In this document: in pieces, positions 15,976 to 28,459 of the stretch | Numbering within the stretch: position 1 is the stretch's first letter | How the letters are laid out: each line of letters opens with the position of its first letter | Source of the DNA: Bolinopsis microptera | Lineage: Eukaryota; Ctenophora; Tentaculata; Lobata; Bolinopsidae | DNA length: 64,000 nt | Assembly (NCBI RefSeq): GCF_026151205.1 | Contig: NC_087082.1 | Location: 6,827,908-6,891,907 of the forward strand | Direction of reading: 5' to 3' | Notes under the pieces: generated by a model | The model's database searches: none | Told to the model about the DNA's origin: nothing | What the model saw: only the letters and a program-made list of their open reading frames with translations | Program-made: the position numbers and the translations under genes

Positions 15976-18900
15976 TCATTTCTTTTTTCTGAACTTGTTC
16001 TTTTTTCCCTTTTTTCCCTTTGCCATCCCCTTCTTTCCCTTCTTTCCCTTACTTTCAGCTTCAGCACTTCTGAACATTTCAGCATCATCAAAGTCCAGGA
16101 TATTCTTCAAACCAGACTGAATCCTAGGTTTCTTCTTATCTCCTCTACTAAGGCTCATTCTCATGAAGTTCGCTTCCTCGTACCTGTAGTGTTTATATTA
16201 CCAGTAAAGATTAAAACACAATTAAACTAATACAAACTTAAATACAACTTTGATATAAAAACAAGCATATTCATGTCATAAACGCGAACGATCGGTCAAC
16301 ATTAAAATTAATCCTATTTCACTTACTGGGTCCGGTCCTGGACTCCCTTGTCCTGTTTTTGTGAGTTTGAGTACGACACCACCTCCGGTGCCGAGCTCAT
16401 CTCCTTCCTCAGATCCTCCAGAACAGATTTACCAAGTTTAGGAGCAGCGCTGTTCTCCGTCTTAGCCCGCTTGGCCCGTGGTTCTGAAAAGCAAAACATA
16501 ACAGCGAAACACAGCATTAAGGCGTGTCCTCGTAATTTAAACTTGAGCAGATCTACTTATGTGAGCAACTAAGTTTCCTCCCCTCGTCAAATGGCAAGTG
16601 ATAAACAGTCAACTGAAACACTTGACAAGTAGGAAGACGATGCAATGAACACTCTATGAAAGTTATGATCAGGTGTGTGCCAATTCGAACATGGAATTGA
16701 CAATTAAGAGACGATTTTCCGATAATTTTGTAGGTTTACAAAAATAGATCTAAATGTTGATAATGTCAGATTAGCGTTGCAAATCGCACGATTTGCTCAT
16801 ATCATGGTCATATTTCCTTGGAAATTTACAGGTGGAACAAACGATCAGCATTAATCTAAAACTTCCTGGCTCTCAAACAACAACTTCAGCGGTTTAAAAC
16901 TGGCAAAACACAGGGTTAAGGGCGACCTCCGTTATCTGATACGACTTTCGCACAACGTTGCCGTCTTAAAATGTTATGTCAAGTTAGTGTGAATTTCTAT
17001 TCCAATGAAAAATTGGGAGCTTGCTAGATCACGGGATTTCACGATCGATTCAATACGATCGATTGATCAATGATCATTATCATTATTAAACAAGATCGCA
17101 CACACAAAAATTATTTATAAATTAATGCCTCAATGCAGTAATCTCTACCGATACAAATTGTCCCAACACTTGGTGCACGTTGCTACGTCTTTAATTTCAT
17201 TAAGTTCACACAAATTATGCATGCTTAAATTCATAATATTGTGGACTGTGGAGGTCCTTTCTTAAAACTAAAAATAAGTTCACTCTAGGCCTTCCTAATC
17301 TCCCAAAAAAAGAATTGACAGATTCTTCCGCAAAACACAAAGCCAGTCGAGCAGGGCCAGTCCTGGTTCCTTAATCATTTCATGACGCCATGCACTACTA
17401 TGATCATGAAGTCGTAAAATTATTTATTAACCAGGCTGCTGCAATAGAGCGCGCGCGCATCAAGCAGCGCATAAGGAGTACTAAAGGTGATCCTTTCTCT
17501 GTGAAAACATACTCGCGCGTTACAATAACAAACATTTTAAATTGCGACCGGTAAAGTGCGGCATACTTTACACGTTTGCTCTACTTACCTCGTTCATAGT
17601 AATGAGCAGCAGCGATTCGTGGAGCTTTATACAACCCTCCTTCATCGTTATCTTGTTCGTCGTCACTACTCTCCAGGTCTCCGACATCAGGTTTGAAATT
17701 AAGAGCGTCGTTCTTATTAGTTGTCACTCGCATTAACTTTTCTATCTGAGAACGAAGCAAGATTGGTTGGACAAAGCCTTTTTGTAGCAACAAGAAACAC
17801 TTAAATGTAATAATGTTAATGAATCAACATCTAAAGCGGGCTGACTCAAAGAAATGTGATCAAATTTTCGCCAAAGGTGTAAACATACTTGATAGTGAAG
17901 CTTATTTTCGAGTGGTCTGATTCGTTCCAATACTGTTCTGTTAACAATGTTGTTCCACCTAACTTCTTCTATGTCTTTACCTTCAATCTGCGGTAAATTT
18001 AGAAAAGTTTTAGAGAAATTTTAAAATTAGAAAATGCTAAAATACCGCTCTGTTCATCACAGCCAAATATAATAAGCTAACATTTTGGTGTAACAGTGGT
18101 GGACCAAATTTAATGACTTAACCATTAAATAAAGAAGCGACAAAATAGAGCTCCTTGGTCATTATACCAAACACAAAATGGTTCTTTACCGATAGTTGGT
18201 TTCTAGTAACAGTAAAGAACCCACGACATCTATTCAAAAGATCAAAGTAAAACTTACTTTTATATATAATATATATAACCCTGTCTAGACATCGACTACT
18301 GACATGCTTACTTACATAACTTACTTATAAAACTTACTTTTCTTAGCATTAAGGTTAATAAACTGATAAGGTAGTTGAGAACAGTATGATTCTTGAGGTC
18401 CAACAACGAAATACCATTCTTTGTATCAACTGTTGAGTCTGATAACATTGCTTTTACTTTTCCCACAACGTCATCAAAATCTGATAAAAGATAACAATTA
18501 CATAACAATTTGTAAAATTACCCAAAAGTCTTGGTATTTGAACAGAGACTGTCTAGGTGTTGACATTGACTCTTATCAAGCTTATCTGATTCTCTCTGTT
18601 TGAAATATAGCTTTACGTACAAAGTTACGTAACCTTATCACCTTCATTTTATACCTCAGCACTGTGCGTCTGTGAAACTAGTTAGAAACATCACTACAAC
18701 AGAATAACAGAATAGTTGTTAATTCGAGTTACTTTGGGCTGATATTCTCAGAATTCGAATATTTAGAGATATCAGAATCCAAGATTTCCAAGAATTAAGA
18801 GTCAGTTAAGAGAGAATTTATATATGCGAAATGAAAAAACGCCATCTTAGAACGCGAGGAGAGTAAGGAATCCTCGGACTACATGCAATTAATTCCTTCT

Positions 18901-19051
18901 GTAACGTCCTGAACAAATATAATTAGTAATTACGAATACAAAATTATAAAACATTTTAAGACATTATATCGTTCTTACCTTTAGAATGTTTGGACAATGA
19001 AGTAAGGCATTCATAGAACTCTGGTAAATCTGGCGTGTTTTCCACTGTCAT
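15976..19051 (-). CDS. NGDN: Neuroguidin (Sas10/Utp3/C1D family)
   Basis: Six coding exons join in phase: 19051-18979, 18480-18338, 17987-17889, 17745-17589, 16483-16327 and 16183-15976 (stop TGA). The product is about 278 residues; human NGDN, recalled, has 315. The N-terminal half has the Sas10/C1D helical core with the pattern GISLLDLKNHTVLNYLISLL, then RTVLERIRPLENKLHYQ and IEKLMRV...NDALNFKPD. The C-terminal half has an acidic stretch (ESSDDEQDNDEGG), the conserved KAPRIAAAHYYE segment, YEEANFMRMSLSR and a Lys/Gly-rich tail (KKNKFRKKK). Family role: part of the small-subunit processome in the nucleolus; mammalian neuroguidin is also reported to bind eIF4E and CPEB. The ATG at 19051 follows an in-frame acceptor-like TTTTTTAG, so a 5' UTR exon is likely. 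The gene ends about 490 bp upstream of the NT5C2-like start, on the same strand. Confidence 0.92.
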
Positions 19052-19239
19052 AATCTTATCTAAAAAATACTGGTAAATACGGCAAATAAGGACATTAAAT
19101 TTACAAATTACCATTATCACTATTTTACAATTAATAACCATTATGATTATGATTTAAAGTTTAGTACATCAAACATTATATTTATATAATATGCTATATA
19201 TTAATGATTAAATATTAAGAGTAAAATTAAATTACATTA

Positions 19240-20470
19240 TTTGCTGATGACCTTAAGCTCATTGGAAATGTGTCTCAGCATGACACTACAGTTAGAGATT
19301 TAAAGGAACTGGAATTGTGGGAAAGTAAGCAGCTTTTGATGTTCGATCCTACTAAATGTACAGTTATACTTATACACTTAGACTTTAATAATAACCCAAG
19401 CCAAGATCAAGTGATTCTTTTAATAGAGTCATTCTATAATAATCTGTACAGGAATGAGGAAAAAGACTTCTACATAACCCATAACTCCTTGCTTTGGAAT
19501 GAACAGATTAAAGCTTCGATATCTGAAGACAACAAGATGATATGTTGGATTGTTAGAAATTTGATTATTAGGGAGAAATGTGTGCTGATATCCATCTGCA
19601 AAGCATTGATAAGACCACATTTATTGTGTTCAATTGTGGAATCCAGTTGCGGCTTATGCAAGTGGGAGATCATCTTAATTCTTAGAGCTGGAGAGAGTCC
19701 ATATTACCCATCTGATTAATGTACTCTTCTAGACAGACGTCGAGTGGAAATCCTTAATTTGACAACGCTGGCATAGCGGCGTATACGTGGTGACTGATGA
19801 TCTTATCAACATTATCAACATTATCAATATTATCAACATTATCAACATTATCAACATTATCAACATTATCAACATTATCAACATTATCAACATTATCAAC
19901 GTTATCAACATTATTAGCAGTTTGCCAGATTATGGAGCGGGCATGTTTGGAATGAGCAGATGTTGTACAATCATTTTGGTAATTGGTAGTTGCACTTCCA
20001 CATCCAATTTGTAAGTGGAACTGGGCAACTACTTAATTGTATGCAGCTGCCGAGGAATTAAGTATCATGGTAACTTAAAGACCGAACTACTGGCGAAGTT
20101 TAATCCTGATAATTCGGTTAAGATCCGTCATCCGGTCATGAAACGAAGACGAAAAGATAAGACATATATCATTATGGTGTCAAGCAGTAGATGTTTTAAG
20201 AGTGGCACTAAGATCAAGAATCTCCAGAATTGTTTTCTTCCGGAGAGAGTTACATTGGAACAAACTCCCTGGCCGGATGCCAAGAACTCTGAGACAGTTC
20301 TAAGTTGAATTAGAAGGATTTAAGAAAGAGATTATTTCTAAACGTTTTGGAAATGATAGTTATTTTTTAATGTGAACCGAATGAAGCATTAGGAAGAATT
20401 GGGGGAACTAATTATGTTACTAATAAAGAATAGCATAAGGAATATAATATCCAATATCCATTTGCATGGA
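19240..20470 (+). mobile_element. Decayed non-LTR retrotransposon (LINE): reverse transcriptase and 3' part
   Basis: From 19240 the frame reads FADDLKLIG, the reverse-transcriptase catalytic motif, followed by DLKELELWESKQLLMFDPTKC, the usual D-L-x-x-L-x-x-W...F-x-x-x-K-C pattern. At about 19495-19640 it reads WNEQIKASI...RNLIIREKCVLISICKALIRPHL, typical of the segment after the RT domain. After a 9-bp microsatellite it continues into a tail (about 19920-20470) that matches the inverted copy at 28460-28860 (ANYGAG...SMSR; FFLPERV...WNKLPSDV in that copy). Several frame breaks and the inserted microsatellite show it is not functional. The 5' end is not visible. Confidence 0.8.
19799..19915. 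repeat. 9-bp microsatellite (ATTATCAAC)n
   Basis: About 13 nearly perfect units within the LINE remnant. The unit length is a multiple of three, so it stays open in several frames, but it is not coding. Confidence 0.95.
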
Positions 20471-21045
20471 ACAAATTTAAAGTAGTCGACAAGAAAAAAA
20501 ACATAACATAATTTCCGCAAAATGTTTCAGAAATTGGATTCAATAATAAATAACATCAACAATTAATCATTTCTGAAGTATCAAAATTCAAAAACTCTTT
20601 ACAAAATCATTAAATCTACACTTTAACACTCTTATTTAATATCAGGAATAAAAGAAAACAAAAAAGATCATAGTCAGGTTCAGCTATCTACCCATGTAAT
20701 GAACAGATCTTAAACAAAAGTATTTAAAATTTAGGCTTGCTGGAAAAACATCTACAAAATTTAGCAATAAAGTTCTAATTTGGTATTATCAACCCAGAGG
20801 TACTAAAACAACTATAAATAAATAGAGAATTCTGGTTTTAGATCTTGAGTACCCACTGGCAAATAGAACTGTTGGAAAACTTAGTAACTACAGTTCTTAT
20901 CTAATCAAAGCCATGCTAATCACACTTCAGCAATGTATTACCGTAAAAATGTTTTAAATTAAGTAACCAAAACCATGGTAACACTACCGCATTCAGCAAT
21001 AAGTAACCATATACAATACTCAAGTAACCATGGTAACACAACCAA

Positions 21046-24000
21046 CTACAGTTCGTTGTGATGACTGTGTTCATGATGATCCTCAGCGATAGGGTCATTA
21101 TCAAAGTCATCAATGTGTGGCAGTAAATCAGAGGAGCTCAGGAAGCAGAATATCAGATATAGGGCACCTGATAAGAAAAACATAAGGTTACAACACGTGT
21201 TATCAGATGAGGAGTGGTTGTGAGAATTAAAATACGTCGTGAATAAAAACGGGAACAACTGTTAAAAAAAGGCGTTTAGGTCCATTTAACGGCAGATAAG
21301 GAAATTAAGGAGTTATTTTTAACAAACTCAAAATATCACGTCATTTCACAACCTTGTTAAAACTGCACGTAACTAACCAATAAAGAGCAGTACAATGAGG
21401 GCTGCCTTAAGGAACCTAACAGGGTCAGCCACGTGAGGGTTGTGCACTTTACACTCCCTATCTGCGCTTACACTCAACAACTTAAACTGGTCGTCTGCGT
21501 GGCTTGAGGTGAAACAAAGTCCTGTCACAAACAAGCCGTGCGCTTCAAATATACGTCTTCTCAGCTGGGTATAGGAATATTGGTTACTAAGGGGAATATG
21601 TGTATTATAAACTGAATTCCAGTCAGGTAGATTTGGGAGATTTAATTTTGCATACTAAGACATTTTTAAGGTAGAGATAATACTAACCACTTGCACTCAT
21701 CGTATTACATTAATAAATTTAGGCAAGTTACAGGCACAATTGTTGTTGCATCAGTCAATCTCATTACTTCTACTAAATCTACCGGGTAGTATAAAATTAC
21801 TTACTATAATTAAAACATTACGCATATAATAATACGGACACAAACTCCAAGTTACGAATCATTCAAATGGTAAACATGTAAGGTTGAACACAAGTTACAA
21901 AACGAATTCCTGAATTCCTCTTACCCCTAAAGTATGTGCATCAAATATGTAAACATGCCCGTTAGAACTAGAAGTAGCTACAAACGTCTCGTCAGAAGAG
22001 ATAGCGAGCTCTGATAGAGGCTCACCTCTTACTGCGTACTCTCTGGTCAGGTTTAACATTTGTTAGGAAACCAGGACTATTTTAAGGATTGAGTCTCCTG
22101 TTTCAAGAATTAATATTCAAAATGATAAGATCAATTAGTTAATTAATTAATAACTTAATCTAGTTAATTGATTACCTGGTGATAGACCAAGGAGTAGTGG
22201 TAGTGTCGTATTTTACCAGGTGAGAGAAGGATGTTTTATTGCTCCAAGCTACTGGTACTATAACAGAATAGAAGGTCTCCCCTAAGGGTCCATACCTGAA
22301 ACAGAGCAGTTGATTATCATGTAGAAGGTATGTTGTTCCTCGTATTAAAGGTAAATAAAATGTATATATCACGTGTGAATTTCCAACCTCAATTTAAGGA
22401 AAATCACCCAGCAACGCACCTGATATTCCTGTAGCGGTACTTAGCATTAGGCACGGTACCAGCATACTTCAGCTGTCCCTTCTGCATTCCTGTCTCCACA
22501 TCCCACACAAAACACTCGCTGCTCCGGGTCGAGGTCACTATCTCCGGCTCCCCCATGGTGTGAGCTGTTACTTGGGTCACTTCGCTCAGGTGCTGGGTTA
22601 GCCGCCAACGCTTCACCATACTCGGGTACTGGGGCACAGGGGGTATAAGGGGGCACCGGGGGTATAAGGGGCACAGGGGGTATAAGGGGCACAGGAGGTA
22701 TAAGGGGCACAGGGGGTATAAGGGGCACAGGGGGTATAAGGGGTACAGGGGGTATAAGGGGCACAGGGGGTATAAGGGGCACAGGGGGTATAAGGGGCAC
22801 AGGGGGTATAAGGGGCACAGGGGGTATAAGGGGCACAGGGGGTATAAGGGGCACAGGGAGTATAAGGGGCACAGGGGGTATAAGGGGTGTTTCTTTACAT
22901 GTAGTAGTTAATTGTTTAATTAATTAAGAAAATTATAATAGTACATTTAAGCCAACATAATGCTTTTAAACTCTGTAATGAAATATCCATGAAGTTTACC
23001 CAGACTGCACACTATGTAAAATATGTCTGAAATTAAAAACGGACAACAGACAGATAATGATCATCGTGGAGCAGATATTAAAACTAACCTCCCAGATAGT
23101 TATACTGTGATCCTCCCCCACTGTTACCAACTTCTCTCCAAAACAACAGAACGTCACACATTTCACTATCTCTGCATTCTTTGTAACCTGTCGAATAATT
23201 GTATACAAGAATGTAGTGCAATTTTATTTGGACACGTGACTCATTTGGACTATCTTGGCTTATCTCTGTTAAATAAACCAGCTTAAATACTTAAACCTAT
23301 CGCAAAGCACTATAATACAAATCATTGGGACTGCGAGAGTCAAGAATAAACTTGAATAAACTAAAAATTACAAAATTAAACTTTAAGATACTACAATAAA
23401 TTGGAATAAAGTAAAATTAACTTGAAATATAAGAACTTGCCACTACAAGTGTACATAGTCAAAGAGGCCAGAAAAATCCTTTAAAAAGCCATAATTTAAC
23501 ATCCGTGACGAATTTTGCAGTTCACTATTTGATCAGAGACAGTTAACAACTGAAACAGTATCAACGAGCTCAAAGAACTATGCGGCATTCGCTGCTGTTG
23601 AAAAGTTAGAGTGACTGATTTCTGATGAAATTCAAAAGATCGCAAATACCTATTTGAATAGTGACATCCAGAGACAACAAATTTTATAAAATTTCAAAAC
23701 ATACCTTGACAACTTCTCTTTCAAAAATTTTCTTTAGCGTAGGAACTTGCTTGTTCAGCTTCTGTTTCTTCTCGATCTTTAATAAAACGTTCGTAAGAAA
23801 TATGTAATATAAATAACAATATTAACAATAATAAGATATCTTGCATTGTCTGACAATTCTATAACAACGGATCAGCTCTAAACCTAAACCTACCGTCGAA
23901 AATTCCACATATTTCACATATTTCACATATTTCACATATTTCACATATTTTCACATATTTTCACATATTCCACATACATTGTTACCCACCTCGAGAATAA

Positions 24001-24549
24001 GTAAGTTGTGATCCACCCCCACAGCGAGGATAGGTTCACCAGGGTGAGCTGCAATACAAGTGGGAGCCACACTCTCACAATCATACCTGTATGAGAGTAC
24101 CATACCTTTACCCCGTGTGTCGTACACTTCCTGTAATACATTACAGGCTAATAGAGCTGCTTTATTCATTATTGTAAAAACAATGGTAACGTATAACAAT
24201 AGCTGGGGGTAACGTATAATGTTAGCGAACTTAATTTTAATTTTAACGAAACTTACAGATGTGTGAAGAAAATATATTTACGTACTTAGACACGTTTCTA
24301 TAATTAACAATGCTAAAAAGATATAGAAATACCTGCACAGTGCAAGTTTTAAAATCTGAAGGGTCATATTACCAATATTAAATATATTAAATATAACATT
24401 TATTAGCAGTTGGTAGAATAAGAAATGTCACTTACCACCACATTTGGGACTCCAGACTTCATTCCGCCACCACCCCCACATAAGGCAACTCGGACATTAT
24501 CAATACTTGTGATGCCGTAAATCGGAAAGTCAACTGTACAGCCACTCAT
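21046..24549 (-). CDS. PREB: PREB/Sec12-type guanine nucleotide exchange factor for Sar1
   Basis: Nine exons join in phase: 24549-24436, 24130-23990, 23776-23705, 23187-23089, 22628-22420, 22295-22176, 22042-21925, 21564-21378 and 21167-21046 (stop TAG). The product is about 393 residues; human PREB, recalled, has 417. The N-terminus has the family's Gly-rich loop (CGGGGGMKSGVPN). WD40 blades follow, including EKLVTVGEDHSITIWE, ELAISSDETFVATSSSNGHV and FEAHGLFVTGLCF. One membrane segment (LKAALIVLLFIGALYLIFCF) leads to a short luminal tail rich in Asp and His. Known role: ER membrane protein that loads GTP on Sar1 to start COPII coats. Two oddities: the tail ends HNEL, a KDEL-like signal, and the first central WD blade seen in the human protein was not found between exons 3 and 4. 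Confidence 0.9.
22634..22890. repeat. 18-bp minisatellite (GGGGCACAGGGGGTATAA)n next to a PREB splice site
   Basis: About 14 copies on the plus strand. On the coding strand each unit reads as a C/T-rich 18-mer, CCTTATACCCCCTGTGCC, and the last copy runs straight into the acceptor GCCCCAG at 22629. The array therefore supplies the polypyrimidine tract of PREB exon 5. The long open frame across it (prolines, PLIPPVPLIPPV) is not coding. Confidence 0.93.
23905..23975. repeat. 9-10 bp repeat (TTTCACATA)n in a PREB intron
   Basis: Eight or so units of TTTCACATA, the later ones with an extra T, directly downstream (coding sense) of PREB exon 2. It ends about 15 bp from the 23990 donor. Confidence 0.85.
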
Positions 24550-24904
24550 TCTAATTGTAAAATGTAACATTAATGGCTATTTGTTAGATCTAATGAAAAT
24601 ATCACTGTTTCTCATTTATTACATTTTAATTTACGAATTAATTTCAGATTAATTTGCGAACTATTAGTGCGAACTCGGTATTGTACAGACTTTTACACAA
24701 GGCAGCAATGAATGTATGGTGGTTAAATTTGAGATGTTTTTAACTTCTTAAAGATGCTGGAGTAAAACTAAATGCGAATTTAAGATGATGAAAACCAAAA
24801 TGAGCAAAACCGTGTACATGAATAAAACCTATTACATAGTAAAACTAGATCAATCTCCAAGACAAAAACAAGAAGCGAAAGAATTATCCTAAATCAAAGA
24901 AGAG

Positions 24905-27890
24905 TTATTTCTTTTTGCCTTTCTTTCCAGTCGGTTGTGGTTGTAACTCAGCAGGAAGTTTCGACTTCAGCTCCAGCAGCACTTTGACTTCAGCACCAAT
25001 GGCACTTTTATCAGCACCGCTACCCTTAAGCTCTCGAACTTTTAAACCTTGAGCCTCAATTTCTTTTTGGAGAGCAGCAATCTCTGGTGTTATCTCTAAT
25101 TTAGCTTTTGGTGCATTTTGAACTTTTGGCTGAGCTTTAGCCTGGGGCTTTGCTGCTCCCTTCTTGTTACCTTTTGATGGTTTCTCCTGAAGTTCGGCAG
25201 GTAGCTTCTTTTTCAGATCTAGTAATATTGCAACCTCAGATTTTATCAAATCAGGAGCTGCCTTGGATGATTTTAACTCTCTTAATTTGTTTCCCTGTTT
25301 CTCTATCTCTCTTTGAATAGACTCCACATCAGTGACAGGAGCAGCAGCAGCTGCACCAGATGAGCTACTATCTTGACCACTAAACCTTGTTTTAAAACTA
25401 GCAACTGATGCATCCTCCATCTTAGAGAACAACGGGAACGGTGTTCCAATAGTGTGTCCAGGTTTCAAGAGGGGAACAAAGCAGTCGGTAAAGAGTTTCT
25501 TTTCTTCAGGCATGTTCAGTTGCTCCTGGAGAACCTTGGACATGGTCGGCATGAACGGAGATATTATAACGGAGAGAAGAGCAGCAACGTTGGTGGCAAC
25601 ACTGATTACTGAACCAGCTCGTGCTTTGTCAGCATCACTACCTTTGGTAAGAACCCATGGGGCGTTGTATTGCAGGTATTGGTTTCCTATTTTCGAAATA
25701 GCAAATACACACTCAAAAGCTCTGCTCATCATTCTTTCATCAAAGTTCTTGTAGTAAGAAGCTAAATGTCCATTGACAAGTGCAATAAAATGCTCATCAT
25801 CAGCATTTAAGTTTATCTTTTCAATTCTTGAGCCGAAAGAAGTCTTGCAGAATGTAAGAGCTCTTAGAACAAAGTTACCAAGATTATTGAGGAGAATGTT
25901 GTTGTTTGTTTGAGCTAGAGTATCCCAGGCAAAATTGGTATCACTGGTTTCAGGACGGTTCAGAAGAAGGTAACAACGGAAGATATCACAGGGAATGCCA
26001 GTTTCTACAGCCTGGTCTCCGAACACTCCAGTTCCACGACTTTTAGAAAATTTAGTTCCCTCATACTGTAACCAGTCAATACCATCCAGGGTTTCCACCA
26101 TGGTCCAATTCTCCCCTGTTGCCATTAGGGAAGCAGGGAAAATCACAGAGTGGAAAGGAACATTATCTTTTGCCATGAACTGGTGAAGTGTAACATTTTC
26201 AGGATTCTTCCACCACAGCTCCCATTCTTTCATGTAATTAGCTGTAATTGATATGTATCCTATTGGAGCATCAAACCACACATAAAATACCTTACCCTTG
26301 TAGTCTTCATGTGGAACTGGTGTTCCCCATTTCAAATCCCTGGTAATACATCTGGGTTTCAATCCTGTATTAATCCAGGAGTTGGTGATAGCAACTGAAG
26401 TGCTGTTGTAGGTCTTTTTAGCAGCCCTTTCATCAGTGAAGTTCTTGATTTTCTCTTCAAGCTTTGGCAAGTCCAAAAATAGATGTCGAGAAGTTTTAAC
26501 CTCAGGCGATTTAGAGCAGACCTTACACTTTGGATCTTTTAATTCAATGGGGTTGATCAGTTTACTACATTTATCACATTGGTCGCCTCTTGCATCCTCA
26601 CAGTCACAGAAAGGACAGGTTCCTTCAACAAATCTATCAGCTAAAAACTTTTTACACTGAGGGCAGTACAGCTGTTCAACAGTTTGGGCAACTGTGTAGC
26701 CATTGTCATGTACCTTCCAGAAAATATCTTGAGCTATCTCAGTTTGCTGCTTGGTGGTCGTTCGGCCAAAGAAATCAAAACTGATGTTGAACCATGAATA
26801 AATGTCTTGGTGAAGAGCATTATATTTGTCACAAATTTGCTTGGGAGTCATCCCTTCTGCAAGAGCTTTTGTTTCAGTTGCAGTTCCATATTCGTCAGTT
26901 CCACAAATGTACAAGGTATTTTCATTCTTTAAACGACAGTACCTAGCAAAGCAATCAGCACTCAAAACAGCACCGATGATGTTTCCAAGATGAGGCACAT
27001 TGTTTACATATGGCAAAGCACTTGTGATAAGGTTGTTTTTCTTTCCTGGTATGGGCTTTTTAGGGTGCTCTTCGTGGTTCATTGGCTTGGCAATAGGATA
27101 CCCTTCCACCCATTTCTTAATCGCAGTTTTCTTTTGATCTTCAGTAACGGATACTTGCAAAAAATTTTCAACTGCATCTGTCACAGGTTTCTTGGAGTTA
27201 GCATTGCTACTGCTTTTTGGTGGAGCTTTGGTCAAAACTTCTTTCTGGATAGCAACCTTAACCTGCTTAGGAGGATGAACTTTGCTAGGCAAATAGCCAA
27301 GCTCTTTTGAAGCAGAAGTTATCATCTCATTATTGGAAACTTTATCAAACCAAAATCCAACTCTTGGGTAGGTACTGTAAAGATTTTTGGAAGCTTTTAA
27401 CACTTGAAGACAGGAGCACAATTTAGACCACAAAACCATGTCTGTTTGACCTATAGTTTCATTCTCTCCAAATAAAGACTTGGATGGAATCTCTTTGTTC
27501 AGTTTTTCAAGGCAAATCTTTGGGGATGCCAGATATTGTAAGGCGGTTTTGCAGGATTCGCCTACCAGATAGAGAAGCACTGACTCTATGGTAAATAGGA
27601 AATCACCAGATTCTAGCTGCAAGGATGGAACTTGCTTGGTAGACTTCAGAAATGGGATATGCTTAGAATCAGCAGGAACTGTTTCTATTTTCCCTTTACA
27701 ACCAGACAACTTGAAGCTTAAAAACGCTACAAGGGAATCTTCACAGTCTTTTGCAACATACAGTATCATACCTGAAAATATGGGATTATTGTACTTACTG
27801 GATGATATAAATATTTAAAATATAAATTTAATCAAATAACATGATGATTGGTGTTGCTTACTCACTCCAGTGAAGGGCTTGATCAGCCAT
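24905..27890 (-). CDS. MARS1: Methionyl-tRNA synthetase, cytosolic type with GST-like domain and two WHEP domains
   Basis: Two coding exons: 27890-27866 (MADQALHW plus one base) and 27771-24905, which join in frame through an AGT codon to give about 963 residues. Starting at the internal ATG (27769) would give 954. Residues 1-170 (counted from that ATG) are GST-like. The class I signature is PHLGN at about 258 and KFSKS at about 573. Between them is a knuckle with four CxxC-type pairs (CPQC, CPFC, CDKC, CKVC) as in eukaryotic and archaeal MetRS. The tail has two WHEP helical hairpins, at about 812-860 and 892-940 (IQREIEKQGNKLRELK and LQKEIEAQGLKVRELK), then GKKGKKK. It charges tRNA-Met in the cytosol. 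Nearly the whole protein is in one 2.87-kb exon, unlike its intron-rich neighbours. The stop lies about 355 bp from the PREB start. Confidence 0.97.
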
Positions 27891-28459
27891 TTCGAATTGA
27901 AGAATCTTTACACTACTTATACTAGATCAAATACTCTCTGGCTTTAAGATGACTTGTTGGCTCACATCAGAGGAGATATGTCTGTGTACTATGTACATAG
28001 ACTTCAGATTGTTTCAGTTGCTTCTTTTTTAAGTGAATCGAAGCTACCTGAAAGCGCATAATATATTGTGTTCCACTTTACTCAAATTTTTTAGAAGGTA
28101 CACATCAAAGGAAGGCATCAAAAGACTACAGTAACTTATAAATCTTTATTCCACTGGGAAGTTTGATTAGGTTTTTAAAATAGGATAATGTTTTAATAAA
28201 TTTTTTTAAATATTGTATTTGATAAATAATTAATGTTGGTGGGAAAATATTTATTATATATTTTTTCACATAGTGTGATGATATTTTGTAGACATGTGTG
28301 ATGATAAAATAAAAATGAAATCAAAATATAATGACACAAACATCATCACACATCATCAAAAATATATCTACTAAAGTTTAAAAATTATCTTAAATCTATT
28401 GGCCTAAACAACCAAGTTAACAAGTTAAAATGAATCTAATTTACATACTTTCCACTACT

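Noticed and set aside
22447-22872. Proline-rich frame (PLIPPVPLIPPV) on the minus strand
   Set aside because: An 18-bp repeat read in one frame. The adjoining PREB exon uses a different frame and a clear acceptor at the array edge.
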